64,000 nucleotides of DNA from Myotis daubentonii (Eukaryota > Chordata > Mammalia > Chiroptera > Vespertilionidae). Position 1 is the first letter of the stretch; every line of letters starts with the position of its first letter. The notes under the pieces were generated by a model. It did no database searches. It was not told where the DNA came from and saw nothing but the letters and a program-made list of their open reading frames with translations. Shown one piece after another: positions 1-11,272 of the stretch. Location: the NCBI RefSeq assembly GCF_963259705.1, contig NC_081842.1, positions 91,130,433-91,194,432 of the forward strand, read 5' to 3'. A program made the translations under genes and the position numbers.

Positions 1-750
1 TGAAATACTAGTCAATTCAACCAAAGAAGTAAAATACCATTACTCAAAAAATTACAGGCCACTGAAAAATAGAGATAAAGGGAGACACAAAATAAATGAA
101 AGAATATACCGTGTTCATGAATTGGTAGGATCAACATCATTAAAATGTCCATACTACCCAAAGCAATCTATAGATTCAATGCAATCCCCATTAAAATACC
201 GATGGCATACTTCAAAGATCAAGAACAAACTCTACAAAAATTCATCTGGAATAAAAAAAGACCCTGTATGGCTACAACAATCTTAAGAAGAAGTACAAAG
301 TTGGAGGAATCACAATACCAGATATTAAGCTATATTACAATGCCACTGTTCTCAAAAATGCCTGGTACTGGCACAAGAACAGATATATAGACCATGGAAC
401 AGAACGCAGAATCCAGAAATCAACCCAACCCATTATGCTCAATGAATGTTTGACAAAGGAGGCAAGAGCATACAATGGAGTCAAGAAAAACAATGAAACT
501 AGTTCACCAACTTACACCAAACACAAAAATGGGCTCAAAATGGACAAAAGACTTTAACATAAGGTGGGAAACCATAAAAATCTTAGAAGAGGCCATCGGC
601 AGGAAAATAGCAGACATTTGTCATAGCAACACCTTTACTACTACAACTCCTAGGGCAATGAAAACTAAGGAGAAAATAAAAAATGGGACTACATCAAAAT
701 AAAAAGCTTCTGCACAGCATAAGAAACCATCAACAAAACAACAAAAAGTA
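1..750 (+). mobile_element. L1 ORF2 fragment (3' part of reverse transcriptase region)
   Basis: The first frame, read from about position 145, gives [20 protein letters not shown] followed by the FIWNKKRP motif, which is the conserved block after the RT domain of LINE-1 ORF2. A frameshifted continuation ([18 protein letters not shown], then the [18 protein letters not shown] region near 530-580) follows the ORF2 order. Several stops and frameshifts show it is dead. The element enters from the left window edge. It breaks off near the AAACCATCAACAAAAC stretch, before the ORF2 C-terminus, and has no 3'UTR or tail. It is directly followed by the 5' end of another L1/HAL1-type element. Confidence 0.9.
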
Positions 751-1032
751 TTGTTCTTTTTTAAAATATTCTCTAGGCTTTTCTGAAAAATGGTGGCTGA
801 ATAGGCAGCAGTGTCCTGTACCTCCTCCTAGGGCCAGACCAAAAAAGCAAGTAAGTCAGAGAATATCCACCTTGGATCAACAAATTAGACATAATTGAGG
901 AGACAATTTTCAATAAGGAAGGCCACAGGATGCCTAAAGGATGCCACTTGCCAGCCATAACCCCCATGGAACCACCACCAGGCCTCAACAGTGAGTGGCC
1001 TAATACCTCTGAGAAGGCTCCCAGAAGTCTGC

Positions 1033-1170
1033 AGCAAATTGCATGCCAGAGGGCTATGGGTCCTCACAGAGAATTGCACATCAGAAAAACTGTGCACACA
1101 CTCTCACCATCCCAAGATTCTTAAACAGGAAACTGAAGGACCAGAGCCATGGGAGAAGGTGATAAAACTG
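1033..1170 (+). repeat. Direct repeat inside the 5'UTR, copy 1
   Basis: A segment of about 140 bp from AGCAAATTGCATGCCAGAGG to ATGGGAGAAGGTGATA recurs 736 bp downstream. The copies share long identical runs, for example GAATTGCACATCAGAAAAAC and TGTGCACACACTCTCACCA. The unit is larger than the roughly 122-bp tandem blocks between the two copies. Confidence 0.85.
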
Positions 1171-1768
1171 CCAGAGTGAGTTCCTGCACTAGGCCTCCTC
1201 ACCAGCCCACTGGCAACCAGCATCCTAGGATCCAGTTCCAAGACCCCACAGTGATTGTGACCCAGGGGGAACACTGTGCTCCACTTCCATTCCAAATCTC
1301 AGAAGCGTGCTGCTAGCCTGACCCAGAACCACCCAGTGACCACTCCACCCCCAGCCCCGGGTCCTGCTGTTGGGGAAAGCTGGAGCAACACAAAGCATGC
1401 CCTAGTCCAGGCCATAGGGGAGCTGTGACTGTTCGACCCAGAACAACCCACACCCACTCCACTATGAGCCCAGGGTCATGCTGCCAGGACAAGCTGGATT
1501 AGCCCAGCAGTGCCCCACTCAGGCCATAGGGGAGCTCTGACTATGTGACCCAGAGCAACCAGCACCCACTTCTCCCTGGCCCCTGGCACAGTTCTGCAGT
1601 GGCTACCCAGAACAAGCCAGCACATTACTAACTCCAGGCCATAGGAAAGCACTGCTGGGGTGACCTGGAGCAAGCCAGTGTGCCCAGCCAGGGGCCACAG
1701 GATCATGCCACAAGTGTCATGCCAGAGGGACCTATGGTGCCTCACTGCCATGGGTGTTGGTGCCACAT

Positions 1769-1906
1769 AGCAAATTGCATGCTAGAGGGCTATGGGTTCT
1801 AACAGAGAATTGCACATCAGAAAAACTGTGCACACACTCTCACCACCCCAAGATTCTTAAACAGGCAACTGAGGGACCAGATCCATGGGAGAAGGCGATA
1901 CAACTC
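1769..1906 (+). repeat. Direct repeat inside the 5'UTR, copy 2
   Basis: Second copy of the segment starting at 1033, differing by scattered substitutions. It ends where the A-rich ORF1 leader begins. A duplicated 5'UTR block is compatible with monomer-type L1 promoters, which gain and lose units, but it could also be a later local duplication. Confidence 0.85.
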
Positions 1907-2589
1907 AGAGCAGAGACAATAAAGATATGAGCCTCAAGGCAGACCCAGTATCTGGGCTAACAATTTCTAGACCATTGCCCCAATAGGGTCTTCAACCTCT
2001 CAAACCCCAAGCATGTTGCCAAGGGCCAGAAAAAGACAGCAAAAAACGGGGAGACAAATAAACAACCCCCAAAGGAAAGAAAATGAGGAATTTCTAGAAA
2101 AGAAACAAAATGAAATGGAGGCATATAATATATCAGAATAAAATCAGAGTATGAGTCATACAGTTCATAAACCAGATAGATGACAAAATCAATAACCTAT
2201 GTAAGAATCAAGTGGAAATAAAAACATGATATAGCTACAATGAAAAAAAACCAATGGACAGTTTCAACAGTAGACTAGAAGAAACAGAGGACGGAATTAA
2301 TAAGTTAGAAGATAGGTCAGCAATCTGACACAGATAATGTGAACAGAAATTGGAGAAAAAAATTAGAAAGCAGGAGAGCCTAAGGGAGCTTTGGGACAAC
2401 ATGAAATGAAGTAACACACGTAAAATAGGGTGCCAAAGGAAAAGAAGAGGATTAAGGATTAGAAAACCTATTTGAAGAAATAATGACAGAAAACTTCCCT
2501 GATTTGGGAAAGGACCAAGAGGTGTTCCCTGCACTTCCTGGTGACTGGTTGTCTGTCTTGTCATTTAGGTCGTGATGGCCCTAGGTTAT

Positions 2590-2712
2590 TATTAGTATAG
2601 ATTATTATTATTATTTATATTATTATCTTTCAAATAAAAAAACTGGGGAACAGAGAGAGTAAAGTTTGTCCAAGTGACAGGGACTGGGATTTCCACCCAG
2701 AAAAGTTTAGAT
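2590..2712 (+). mobile_element. MIR SINE fragment
   Basis: The order TATTATTATC, then GGGGAACAGAGAGAGTAAAGTTTGTCCAAGTGACAG-like sequence, then GGGATTTCCACCCAG matches the MIR core and 3' part (TACAGATGAGGAAACTGAGGC, AAGTAACTTGCCCAAGG, GGGATTTGAACCCAG). Diverged, as expected for a mammalian-wide ancient SINE. Confidence 0.65.
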
Positions 2713-3741
2713 TCACAGACTTTATACTTAAGAACTATCATTTACTGCCTGGTAGAGGAGACTATGAGACCTAAGAGTGAATCAGAGAAAAAACTGGAAA
2801 ATAGAAAGGCTAGAACAAGCTGCCCCAGGGATTATCAACAGACTTAAAAATTTAAAATTATCCCTAGAATATGACTAACCATAAGATAAACTTCAACTCA
2901 CCATTAAATATTTCAATCATGAATTGAAAAAAAATGGAATTAGACTGAAGCAATTCTATGTTGGTAAAAGATATTAATTTGTACCCTTTTTCATATAAAA
3001 TCTTGTAACATAATATTATTTTAACCACTTTAAAATAGTATGGTGATACTGATTTTAACATGTTTAATTTTTTATCTAATGATATGCTAATAATATTTGT
3101 AGCATCATGCCCAGATGAACCTTTCCTTACCGTTTTCATAACTACAAACTCATCCAAATCACAGGACAAAATAAAAAAAATGTTAATTATTGTGCTAGGA
3201 GCTTATCAATCAGCTTTCCTTGCTGATTTTATTGAAACTTTATGTCTTTAACTTATTTCTAACAGCATCAATATTTTTTCATACCTTGGTTTTGTGTAAT
3301 AGTAATAACTTTAATGTTACATTTGATATAATAATAAAAACAGTTTCTCCATATTGATAAAACTATGTGTGAATATGACCTGTCTCTTGAGCACTATAGT
3401 ATTGTAGGTACTACCAAGTCATATTTACCTTGATCAATATAAATTTCGTTTCTGAAATTAGTTCTTTTCATAAAGTGTTCCTAATATTATAATTATGAAA
3501 AAATGGTTGTTTCTTAATTCTCTAAGGTATATTTTCAATTTTTTTTAGCATGCAATAGTAACAAAATTATTTACATAAGAATATACTCCTGAATTCTAAA
3601 ATGAGTTTAAATTTAAATACAAAGTGCTTCACCACCTCTGCTTCACAGGTTAAACAATGAAGTTGCTTTCTTTGCCAACCTTGACTTAGGACTTTTTCTA
3701 GTTACACCCATCATTTCAGGACTGAGAATTAAAATTTTAGT
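2713..3741. other. AT-rich unique sequence, no gene seen
   Basis: AT-rich DNA with no recognisable repeat except possibly remnants near 3620-3730. A 101-codon minus-strand frame (2864-3169) shows no family motif, and its composition (I, L, K, F, S) is that of random AT-rich translation. Confidence 0.5.
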
Positions 3742-3955
3742 GAATATAATGAACAACATAAACTGGAAGGTGAGGGTAAGGGGGAGAGACCAACCAAAGG
3801 ACTTGTATGCATGCATATAAGCATAACCAATAGACACAGACAACAGGGGGGTGAGAGCATGAGTGTGGCAGCAGGGTGGGTGGGGGCTAGTGGTGGTGGG
3901 GGAATGGAGGGATAAGGACACAAATGTAATACCTTAATCAATAAAGAAAAAAAAT
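3742..3955 (+). mobile_element. L1 3' end (bat type)
   Basis: AATATAATGAACAACATAAACTGG, then a G-rich 3'UTR with CTTGTATGCATGCATATAAGCATAACCAATGGACACAGACAAC-like sequence, then GTAATACCTTAATCAATAAAGAAAA with an A tail. The same block occurs in reverse complement at 22.1, 38.1, 39.3 and 39.9 kb, defining one local young L1 family. Strongly 5' truncated. Confidence 0.9.
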
Positions 3956-4569
3956 GGTCAAATTGGTGAACCTGATTAACTCAAGGTCAGATGTCACTTT
4001 CTTTTGAAACATGAACGTTTCCTGGATATTGTACATAGAGGAATTTCCAAAGCAGAGAGCTATTTAGAGCAGTTTCCAGAAACATCTCTTTGTAACACCT
4101 TCTTAACTGTGCTTTCCTAATCACTATGCAGAAGATTTCACTGCCTAATTAAAGGACTGGTGCAGTGATGAAGGTAAAGAATACAGAGTAGGGTTGTAAG
4201 CTAATCTACAAGTAAAACATAGGAGCTACTTGTCAAGAGTAAGGGCATATTTTATCGACACCTGTGCCCAATAAGGATGAGCTATGTGGAAAATATTTAA
4301 TATTAATGAATTTCTGCCATGATTGTTACTTCCTCATTATCTCTTACTGTGATTAGTAAAATAATTACTACAGTATTTTATTGCTATTTTGTATATATAA
4401 AATAGTTATAATATTAATTACATATTACCATATAGATATACAGTATTGCCATCATTATTTTGTAAAAAACTGGTGACTTAATATAGAATCAAATAGAAAT
4501 TTAGTAGTAATTTATGAATGAAATACACATATTTTGATAGAATAAAAGAGCCCAAACTTCATTAATTAG
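3956..4569. other. AT-rich unique sequence
   Basis: No open frame, recognisable repeat or RNA gene. Locally very AT-rich (TATATAAAATAG words near 4390-4440). Confidence 0.5.
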
Positions 4570-4735
4570 TTCAGTACCACTGTCAAGATACTTAATCTCT
4601 CTGAGACTTAATTTTCCCATCAATTAAAAAAAGAGGGGAGTAATAAAACTATCATATGGAGTTTTTGTGAGAACGGAAAAGATATACACTAAACACATGG
4701 TAGCATACTAGGCTTTAAATAAATAGTATTTATCT
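4570..4735 (-). mobile_element. MIR SINE
   Basis: The sequence AGATACTTAATCTCTCTGAGACTTAATTTTCCCATC followed by AATAAAACTATCATATGGAG and ending TTTAAATAAATAG is the reverse complement of MIR (ACTTAACCTCTCTGAGCCTCAGTTTCCTCATC ... GTGAGGATTAAATG ... CAATAAATG). Diverged but collinear over most of the element. Confidence 0.75.
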
Positions 4736-5065
4736 CCCTCAACATAGATAACCTGATACCAACTCCAACTTATCCAAGTCAAATGAAAGGAATAATGAAC
4801 ATTTTAAGCATCCTTGCTAAAAACTATTATCCAAAATATTTCATATGTATGTTTATATTTCAACAAATGTATATTGTAGTTTTTAATATGACCCAGGTTC
4901 TATAACATCAGTGGTAATGTCATAATAAGACCTAGAAACACACTGCAGAATTGTACATATCTACATCTATGTCTATATAGGTATCTATATCTACATCTAT
5001 CTGTATCATATATGAGTGTGTATAAAAATCTAGTTTTCCCCAGGGCAACTAAGAATAGTTAAGAA

Positions 5066-5323
5066 GCTCTAGCTGGTTTAGCTCAGGTGGATACATAGTC
5101 ACCCTTCAGACTGAGTGGTCTTGGGGTCAATTCTAGTCAAGGGTACCCATCTTGGTTGCAGAGTGGATCCTCAGCCCTGTTTGGGGCATGTGCAAGAGGC
5201 CACCAATCAATGTGTCTCTCTTATATCAATGTTTCTCTCTCTCTGTCTCCCCTCCATCCCTTCCACTCTCTCTAAAAATCAATGGAAAAAATATCCTCAA
5301 GTGAGGATTAACAACAACAACAA
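5066..5323 (+). mobile_element. Ves SINE
   Basis: A tRNA-like head (GCTCTAGCTGGTTTAGCTCAGG), a degraded B box, the body CCAATCAATGTGTCTCTC and a CT-rich 3' part (TCTCTCTCTGTCTCCCCTCC) ending in AAAAATCAATGGAAAAAATA. Flanked by a 9-bp direct repeat AGTTAAGAA (5057-5065 and 5324-5332), a target duplication that fixes both ends. Its divergence suggests an older Ves copy. Confidence 0.9.
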
Positions 5324-5332
5324 AGTTAAGAA

Positions 5333-6119
5333 AAATGTTTAGTGTAATTAAGAAAGAAAATATTTTAGCAGTGAACAAAATGGGCAAGTAATTGAGAAAA
5401 AAACACAGTAAATATTAAATGTAAAATAATTTTTAAATAGTGGTAGAAGACTGTGGTATAAAAATATATTAGTAAAAATAAATCTTTCCATTATGACACC
5501 ATAATAAACAGAGAAGTCTAAATTACTTTAATATATGTGTTTTAACTTACCTTCATCAAGTTCTATAGTCTGTCATAGAATGATCCTACTACACTTACCT
5601 AGAAACTGAAGGCTAAATTTAAATTTGGAATCTTTTAGATCCCTAAATTAGAGATAAAGTATGAAGAATAAAATGACTGGCACATTAGATTTGAGGATTG
5701 CTTTTATGTAAAGATTAATATTAATATTTAAAATACAAATATTACACATATCTTAACAAAAATATTGAATATTATGTTTCTAATGCCAATTAGTTGTTTT
5801 TGTTTTGTTTTTCATTTTGGAGGTATGTTTTTGTTTCTCAGCCATAGAATAAACTTTCTCAGTAAAAGCATAAAGGGTACAAAAATGTAACCAGGAAATG
5901 GAAATGAGGGTATATTTTTCATAAATCCACTATGGGAATTTTCATGTTCCTTTATTTATCAGAAGATAAATACTCTTAGGGCAATGTAATTTAAAATATA
6001 CCAAACAGCATGATGATATGAGTATGTTGATTCCTCATGTTCTGCCTTTTATTTGATATTTGGCACAAATTTGTTATGTCCTGTCTAAATTTTGTTTGCC
6101 ATCTCTATTTAGTAACATA
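5333..6119. other. AT-rich unique sequence
   Basis: No recognisable gene or repeat. Short AT-rich stretches only. Confidence 0.5.
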
Positions 6120-6512
6120 CTAGAGACCCGGTGCATGAAATTCTTCCGGCGGGAGGGGTCCCTCAGCCCAGGCTGCACTTTCTCCAATCTGGCACCCCTC
6201 TCACAATCCAGGACTACTGGCTCCCAACTGCTCACATGCCTGCCTGCCTGATTGATCCTATCTGCTTCTGCCTGCCAGCCTGATCAGCCCCCAACCACTC
6301 TCCTGCCAGCCTGATCAACTCATAACTGCCCTCCCCTGCAGGCCTGATTGCCTCTAACTGCCCTCCCTTTCAGGCCTGGTCGCCCCCAACTGCCCTCCCC
6401 TGCTGGTCACCTTGTGTCCACATGGGAGTGGCCATCTTTGACCACATGGGGGCAGACATCTTGTGTGTTGGAGTGATGGTCAATTTGCATATTACTCTTT
6501 TATTAGATAGGA
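6120..6512 (-). mobile_element. HeliBat-type Helitron (copy H1)
   Basis: Read on the minus strand it starts TCCTATCTAATAAAAGAG and ends CGGGTCTCTAG. It is flanked by A and T exactly as a Helitron inserted between A and T requires, without target duplication. An octamer ATGCAAAT lies 22 bp from the 5' end. The interior has four imperfect units of about 32 bp (GCCTGATC... near 6278, 6309, 6342, 6374), which it shares with H8, so the two belong to one subfamily. Nonautonomous: no Rep or helicase coding region. Confidence 0.93.
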
Positions 6513-7725
6513 TTTTTTAGTAGGGTAGATGGCTGCCAATTTTCCTTGAAGTTTAATATTTTATGATGGAATTGAGCAGAAGTGAATTGTGTCACTTCTC
6601 AGTCTGGTACTTCATATTTTGGTTTTATATTCTTCCAAGCTCTTTTTTACTTCCTGGGAGCAGAAACAATAGATTCACAATAGTAGTACCATGTGGAGAA
6701 GAGAGTGGTATCCTGTAATATGGCAGAGGAATAAGATCGACAAAAACCTGCATCCCAGAGTGATGATGTGAAACTGAGACACCCCAACAGGCTTAAGCAC
6801 TCTCTTACTTCAAAGCTATTGCATGAGACAGACATAAACATCTATGTTATTTAAATCACTATATTTTGAAATATCTTTGAAATATCTTTCGAAACCACTT
6901 TGTTAAGTGATATAGGCAGCTATTGTCTATGACCTCAAGTAAAAACACTATGAATGAAATAAATATGTAGTATACAGCTATTGAATGATCATTTATTTTA
7001 AAGTTATTTTAATATAACACAAAATAAAAATTATCATTTCAAATTAATGGGTAAGAGAACATATTAAACATTAGAGTTTTCCAGGGCTAAGGATATACAG
7101 TTTAATTCTGAGAATTAAGTGAGGAAGCTAGAAATGAAGAAATCTTCCTTTAATTTATGTTTTAATGCCTGAATTTCTTAGTTCTCACACTAAATGGTTT
7201 TTCTGATTGTGTGAGTCTAGTCATCTCTTCATCTCAAATCTAGTAACATATTCCTATATCTTTGAATTATTAATTTTAAAATTATCTTTCCATCCCTGAA
7301 AAATCATCACGTAGTCACTCTTTGAACATTTCTAAAAGAAGAAAGATTGGCAATTCATATTATTTTTTATTTTAGACTATTAAGCTCACACAAATCCTTT
7401 CCTAATTGCACTTTAATTAAACTCCATATAACTACTTCTATTCTTTTGTTTCCATTTTTTATTGAATCACAAAGTCCAACATCCTGCTTTTTTACCTTTA
7501 TTCCTAGGGCACAATTATTGTAGACCAAGTTGTCTTTGCTTCTTAATTTCTACTATGAATTCCTGTATCACCATCTCATGTTCTTGTGAGTTTTTGGAAG
7601 GCAGTGCTAAATAATAATATGCCTAGTTTTTCTGAGATCCTGAAATCTAAACCTATTTAATACCTCCTTTTTATCCTGGGTATAATGCAAATTATACTTC
7701 CTCTCTTTCTAAAATCAATAAAAAC
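6513..7725. other. Mostly unique AT-rich sequence with a possible old repeat
   Basis: The part from about 6640 to 6910 (GTGATGTGAAACTGAGAC ... TTTAAATCACTATATTTTG) has the look of the 3' part of an ancient LTR or DNA repeat, but I cannot name a family. The rest shows no gene. Confidence 0.35.
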
Positions 7726-8612
7726 AAATAAAAATTACTAGATATCACCTTATATTTGTCATAATGGTGATCATCAATAAATCAATAAACAATAGCGTTG
7801 GCAAGGATATGTAAAAAAGGGAAACCTTTGTGCACGTTTAGTGGAAAGGCAAATTGGTCCAGCCACTATGGAAAACAGCCTGTAGTTTCCTCAAAAAATT
7901 ACAAATGGAACTGCCTTATGACCCAACATTTCCATTTCTGGGCATATATCCGAAGTAATCCAAAACACTATTTCAAAATATATATATATATATACCCTTA
8001 TGTTCATTGCTGTGTTATATACAATAGCCAAGATATGGAAGTAACCAAAGTGCCCATCCATAGATGAGTAGATAAAGAAGATGTGATAAATATATAGGAT
8101 AGATATTATTTGGCCATAAAAAAGAAAAAAAGAAACCTTACCATTTGCAAAAACATGGATAGACCTAGGGGGTATTATGCTAATTGAAATAAGTCAGACA
8201 GAGAAAGACAAATACTATATGATTTCACTTATATGCAGAATCTAAGGAACAAAATAAATGAACAAACAAAACATAAACAGATGCATAGATACAGATAATA
8301 AATGGATGGTTGCCAGAGGGGAGGGGGGAAAGAGGTGCTAGGTGAAAAAAAGGTGAAGGATTAAGAAGTACAAATTACTAGTTATAAAATAGTCACAAAG
8401 ATGTAAAGTACAGCATAGAAAGTATAATCAATAATGTTGTAATAACTACTATTTATGATGCCAGGTGGGTACTTGAAATATCAGCAGGATCATTCTGTCA
8501 AGCATATGATTGTCTACCCACTATACTGTACACCTGGAAGTAATGTAAGTAATATTGAATGCCAACTCTAATTGAAAAATAAAGTTAAAAATATATCAAA
8601 TGAATATTTAAA
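7726..8612 (+). mobile_element. L1 3' end (ORF2 C-terminus and 3'UTR)
   Basis: GTTGGCAAGGATATG, GGTCCAGCCACTATGGAAAA and TATGACCCAACATTTCCATT are the end of L1 ORF2. GAATGGATAAAGAAGATGTG-like sequence, GCCATAAAAAAGAAAAAAAG and GACCTAGGGGGTATTATGC lead into the 3'UTR, with GTAAAGTACAGCATAGAAAG and an AATAAAGTTAAAAATA tail. The only frame across it, 89 codons at 7798, is broken by stops. Contains a short TA run near 7980. The 3' end of a minus-strand L1 lies about 20 bp beyond. Confidence 0.93.
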
Positions 8613-8635
8613 ATAGTTAAATAGAATTTTCTATT

Positions 8636-9376
8636 TTTTTATTTAAAAAAAAATCTTTATTGTCTAAAGTATTAAATATAGTATTACATATGTCTCCTTT
8701 TTCCCCCATTGGCCACCCCCATCCCCAGGACATGCTCTCACTCTTCTAGTATCTGTGTTCATTAGTTATGCTTATATGCTTTGGTTGATCTCTTACCCCA
8801 CCATCCGTTCCCTGCCTTCTGTCTGAAGATTGATGGACAGTTTGATGCGTCTCTGTCTCTGGATCTATTTTTGTTCATCAGCTTATGTTGTTCATTATAT
8901 TCCACAAATGAGTGAGATCATGTGATCTTTTTCTTTCTCTGATGGCTTTTTTTCACTTAGCATAATGCTCTCCAAGTCCATCTATGTTGTTGCAAATGGT
9001 AAGAGTTATTTCTTTTTACAGCAGCATGGTATTTCATTTTGTAGATGTATCACAGTTTTTTAACCCACTCATTTTCTGATGGGCATTTAGGTTGTTTCCG
9101 AATGTTGGCTATTGTAAATTGTGCTGCTATGAACATAGGCGTGCATATATCCTTTGTGATTGGTGTTTCTGGTTTCTTGGGATATATTCCTAGAAGTGGG
9201 ATCACTGGGTCGAATGGGAATTCACTTTTGATTTTTTGAGGAAACTCCATAGTGTTTTCCACAGTGGTTGCACCAGTCTGCTTCCCACCAGCAGTGGTTG
9301 AGGGATTGTTTTTCTCCACATCTCCACCAGCACTTGTCAATTGTTGATTTTTTGATGATAGCCATTCTGAGTATTT
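8636..9376 (-). mobile_element. L1 3' end (ORF2 C-terminus and 3'UTR), young bat type
   Basis: In reverse complement the order is the tail and 3'UTR (AGTATTACATATGTCTCC, GTTATGCTTATATGC, GTTGTTCATTATATTCC), then ORF2 end (GCATGGTATTTCATTTTGTAG, CCCACTCATTTTCTGATGGGC). The 96-codon minus frame 9050-9340 reads SEFPFDPVIPLLGIYPKKPE, the conserved L1 ORF2 C-terminal block. It converges tail-to-tail with the preceding plus-strand L1. Confidence 0.95.
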
Positions 9377-10041
9377 TTAAATCAGCCCTTTACTTTTTCC
9401 ATTCTATTGCTTTGGTGTATGTTCAATTTTCCTGATATATCTATCACTTCTCAAAAATATGGGTCACATTTTCTTGTTCTTGAAAATCTAAAATACATTT
9501 ACAATTCACAGAGTTGCTTTGTCAGAAGTTATCTGTGGCAACTACCATCTTTCAACTTCCAATATTTGGATTATTCAATATTATGACACAATGCATTTCT
9601 TAGGATCAATATTAGTAGCATATTTCCTAATATTTAACTAGGTGATAATTTGACATAAAATAATCTTAATAAAGATAACATGCCAAAATTGTAAATTCTA
9701 AGATTGTTCTTTTAACCTAATTTACAGTGATTACACACTAAATGACATATTGTGTTACTCAAAAATAACTTACAAACATAAAATTTTTCTATAATTTATT
9801 GCTATAATTCAGGTTAGTGTTAACTTACTAATTCTGGCTTGCCACATTTTTATATAAAAATTAGACTATATATCTATTGCGAACCCAGGCCAGTTGTTAC
9901 AAGAATTAAGTTGCGCATCTGGCTAGAAGGACCTTTAACCCTAACACATGTACTGTGACACTGTTTTCCAGATAACATTTATATAATTTCTAAAAAGCAC
10001 TGAAGCTGGCAGATATTCACAGTATTGGTTACAGAAGATCA

Positions 10042-10066
10042 CCTTAACCCTAACCTTAAACCTAAC
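10042..10066 (-). repeat. Short degenerate telomere-like repeat
   Basis: CCTTAACCCTAACCTTAAACC on the plus strand reads as GGTTTAAGGTTAGGGTTAAGG on the other, about four degenerate TTAGGG-type units. A lone ACCCTAACA lies 100 bp upstream. Too short to be more than a suggestion of an interstitial telomeric repeat. Confidence 0.35.
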
Positions 10067-11219
10067 AATTTACATGTGTGAAAGAAAAGTAAAAATGATT
10101 TCTCTGTCTTCTGAACTCTAGAAATCACATTTTCCAAGAGTGACTAAAAACTTTATCAACTAATCTCATCCAATGATAGAAAACTATTAGAAAAGAAAAC
10201 CAGAAAATTTATATAATTTTTGTTAATTTTTAAAAAGAACTAAATTAAATATTATTTTATTAGCAAAATGTTTAGCCCTTAAACATATATTCACCTAAAT
10301 CTGTGTTTTCTTATGTTTATCTACACAATTGATCTATACTATTCTACAGATCATTATAGTCCAGTATATTCCACTGAGATTAAAATTATACATATTCAAG
10401 TAGAGCATGAGTTAAGATGACTGACATAGGGTATAGAAGCGTAGCTAGACTTGATCATTGCTAGATTAGAATGTGAACTAAAATGGTAAGTACATACGTT
10501 TTTCTTATATGAGAAAAAAAATCAAAGCTTTTAAAAAGTGCTTGTCTTATAATTCCATTTTTGCCAAAATAGTTTCATATGGATATATTTCCCCAAAATT
10601 CATACTGTACTTATTTAATGTTGAAATCATTTTGGAAAACTCCTCCTGAAATTAACCTTTGATCAAATTATAACCCTTAAATGACAAACACTTAAAATTG
10701 GGAAAGATAAATTTAGTCCAAAATTACTGAAAGCCTTTATTAAGCCATAATATATGCTGTCAGCTTTAAACTAAATAATAGATGAGATTTTAACATAATC
10801 AGAAGAAAACTGCTGCTACCTGCCTCTGTTACTGTCATAATGAAATTGACAAGATAATTTTGAAAATAAGTCCTGCTCCAAGTCACTTCATGGATCTGAC
10901 AAGCACATAGTATTTATAATTATATCTATTCATACAGAAAATAAAGATTTCTCTCCAAGGATATAAGACAGTTGAGAGGAAGATCAAATATATTCTCCTT
11001 TAGACAATTTAGTGTTACCTGCTTTAACAAATAAACACAAGTACTACACAAGTCAACAGTAATCAGTTCTTTGTTTTCAGAAAGGATTCCACTTACTGAC
11101 CCATCTATAATGGTTTTTAGGTAATCTTTATGCAGTCAGATAACTTTCAAGTCATTAACAAAGACAAAGATATATATGTTAAACTGAGTTACTGTGTTCA
11201 TTTGATCTCCTACACTTGT

Positions 11220-11272
11220 ATTATATTATTAATATGGAAGCTTTTATTATATTATTAATATGGATAGCTTTA
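11220..11272. repeat. 26-bp tandem duplication, two copies
   Basis: TTATATTATTAATATGGA followed by AGCTTT occurs twice with a period of about 26 bp, the second copy carrying a TA insertion before AGCTTT. Confidence 0.7.

Larger units (their letters stand above)
783..2535 (+). mobile_element. L1/HAL1-type 5'UTR plus start of ORF1, 3' truncated
   Basis: The left end (TTCTGAAAAATGGTGGCTGAATAGG) resembles the 5' start of the HAL1-like copy at 43.6 kb (ACTTCTGGTTAAGATGGTGGC). A GC-rich 5'UTR with tandem blocks follows (CAGGCCATAGGGGAGCT near 1410 and 1532). From about 2030 there is an A-rich ORF1 region coding for charged coiled-coil sequence, ending at GACAGAAAACTTCCCTGATT. The 3' half is missing. 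New L1 insertions normally lose 5' sequence, so a 5'-complete, 3'-missing copy points to a later deletion or rearrangement. L1 versus HAL1 cannot be decided without the 3' end. Confidence 0.75.

Noticed and set aside
9050..9340. 96-codon frame as a gene
   Set aside because: It is the C-terminus of L1 ORF2 in a truncated element.
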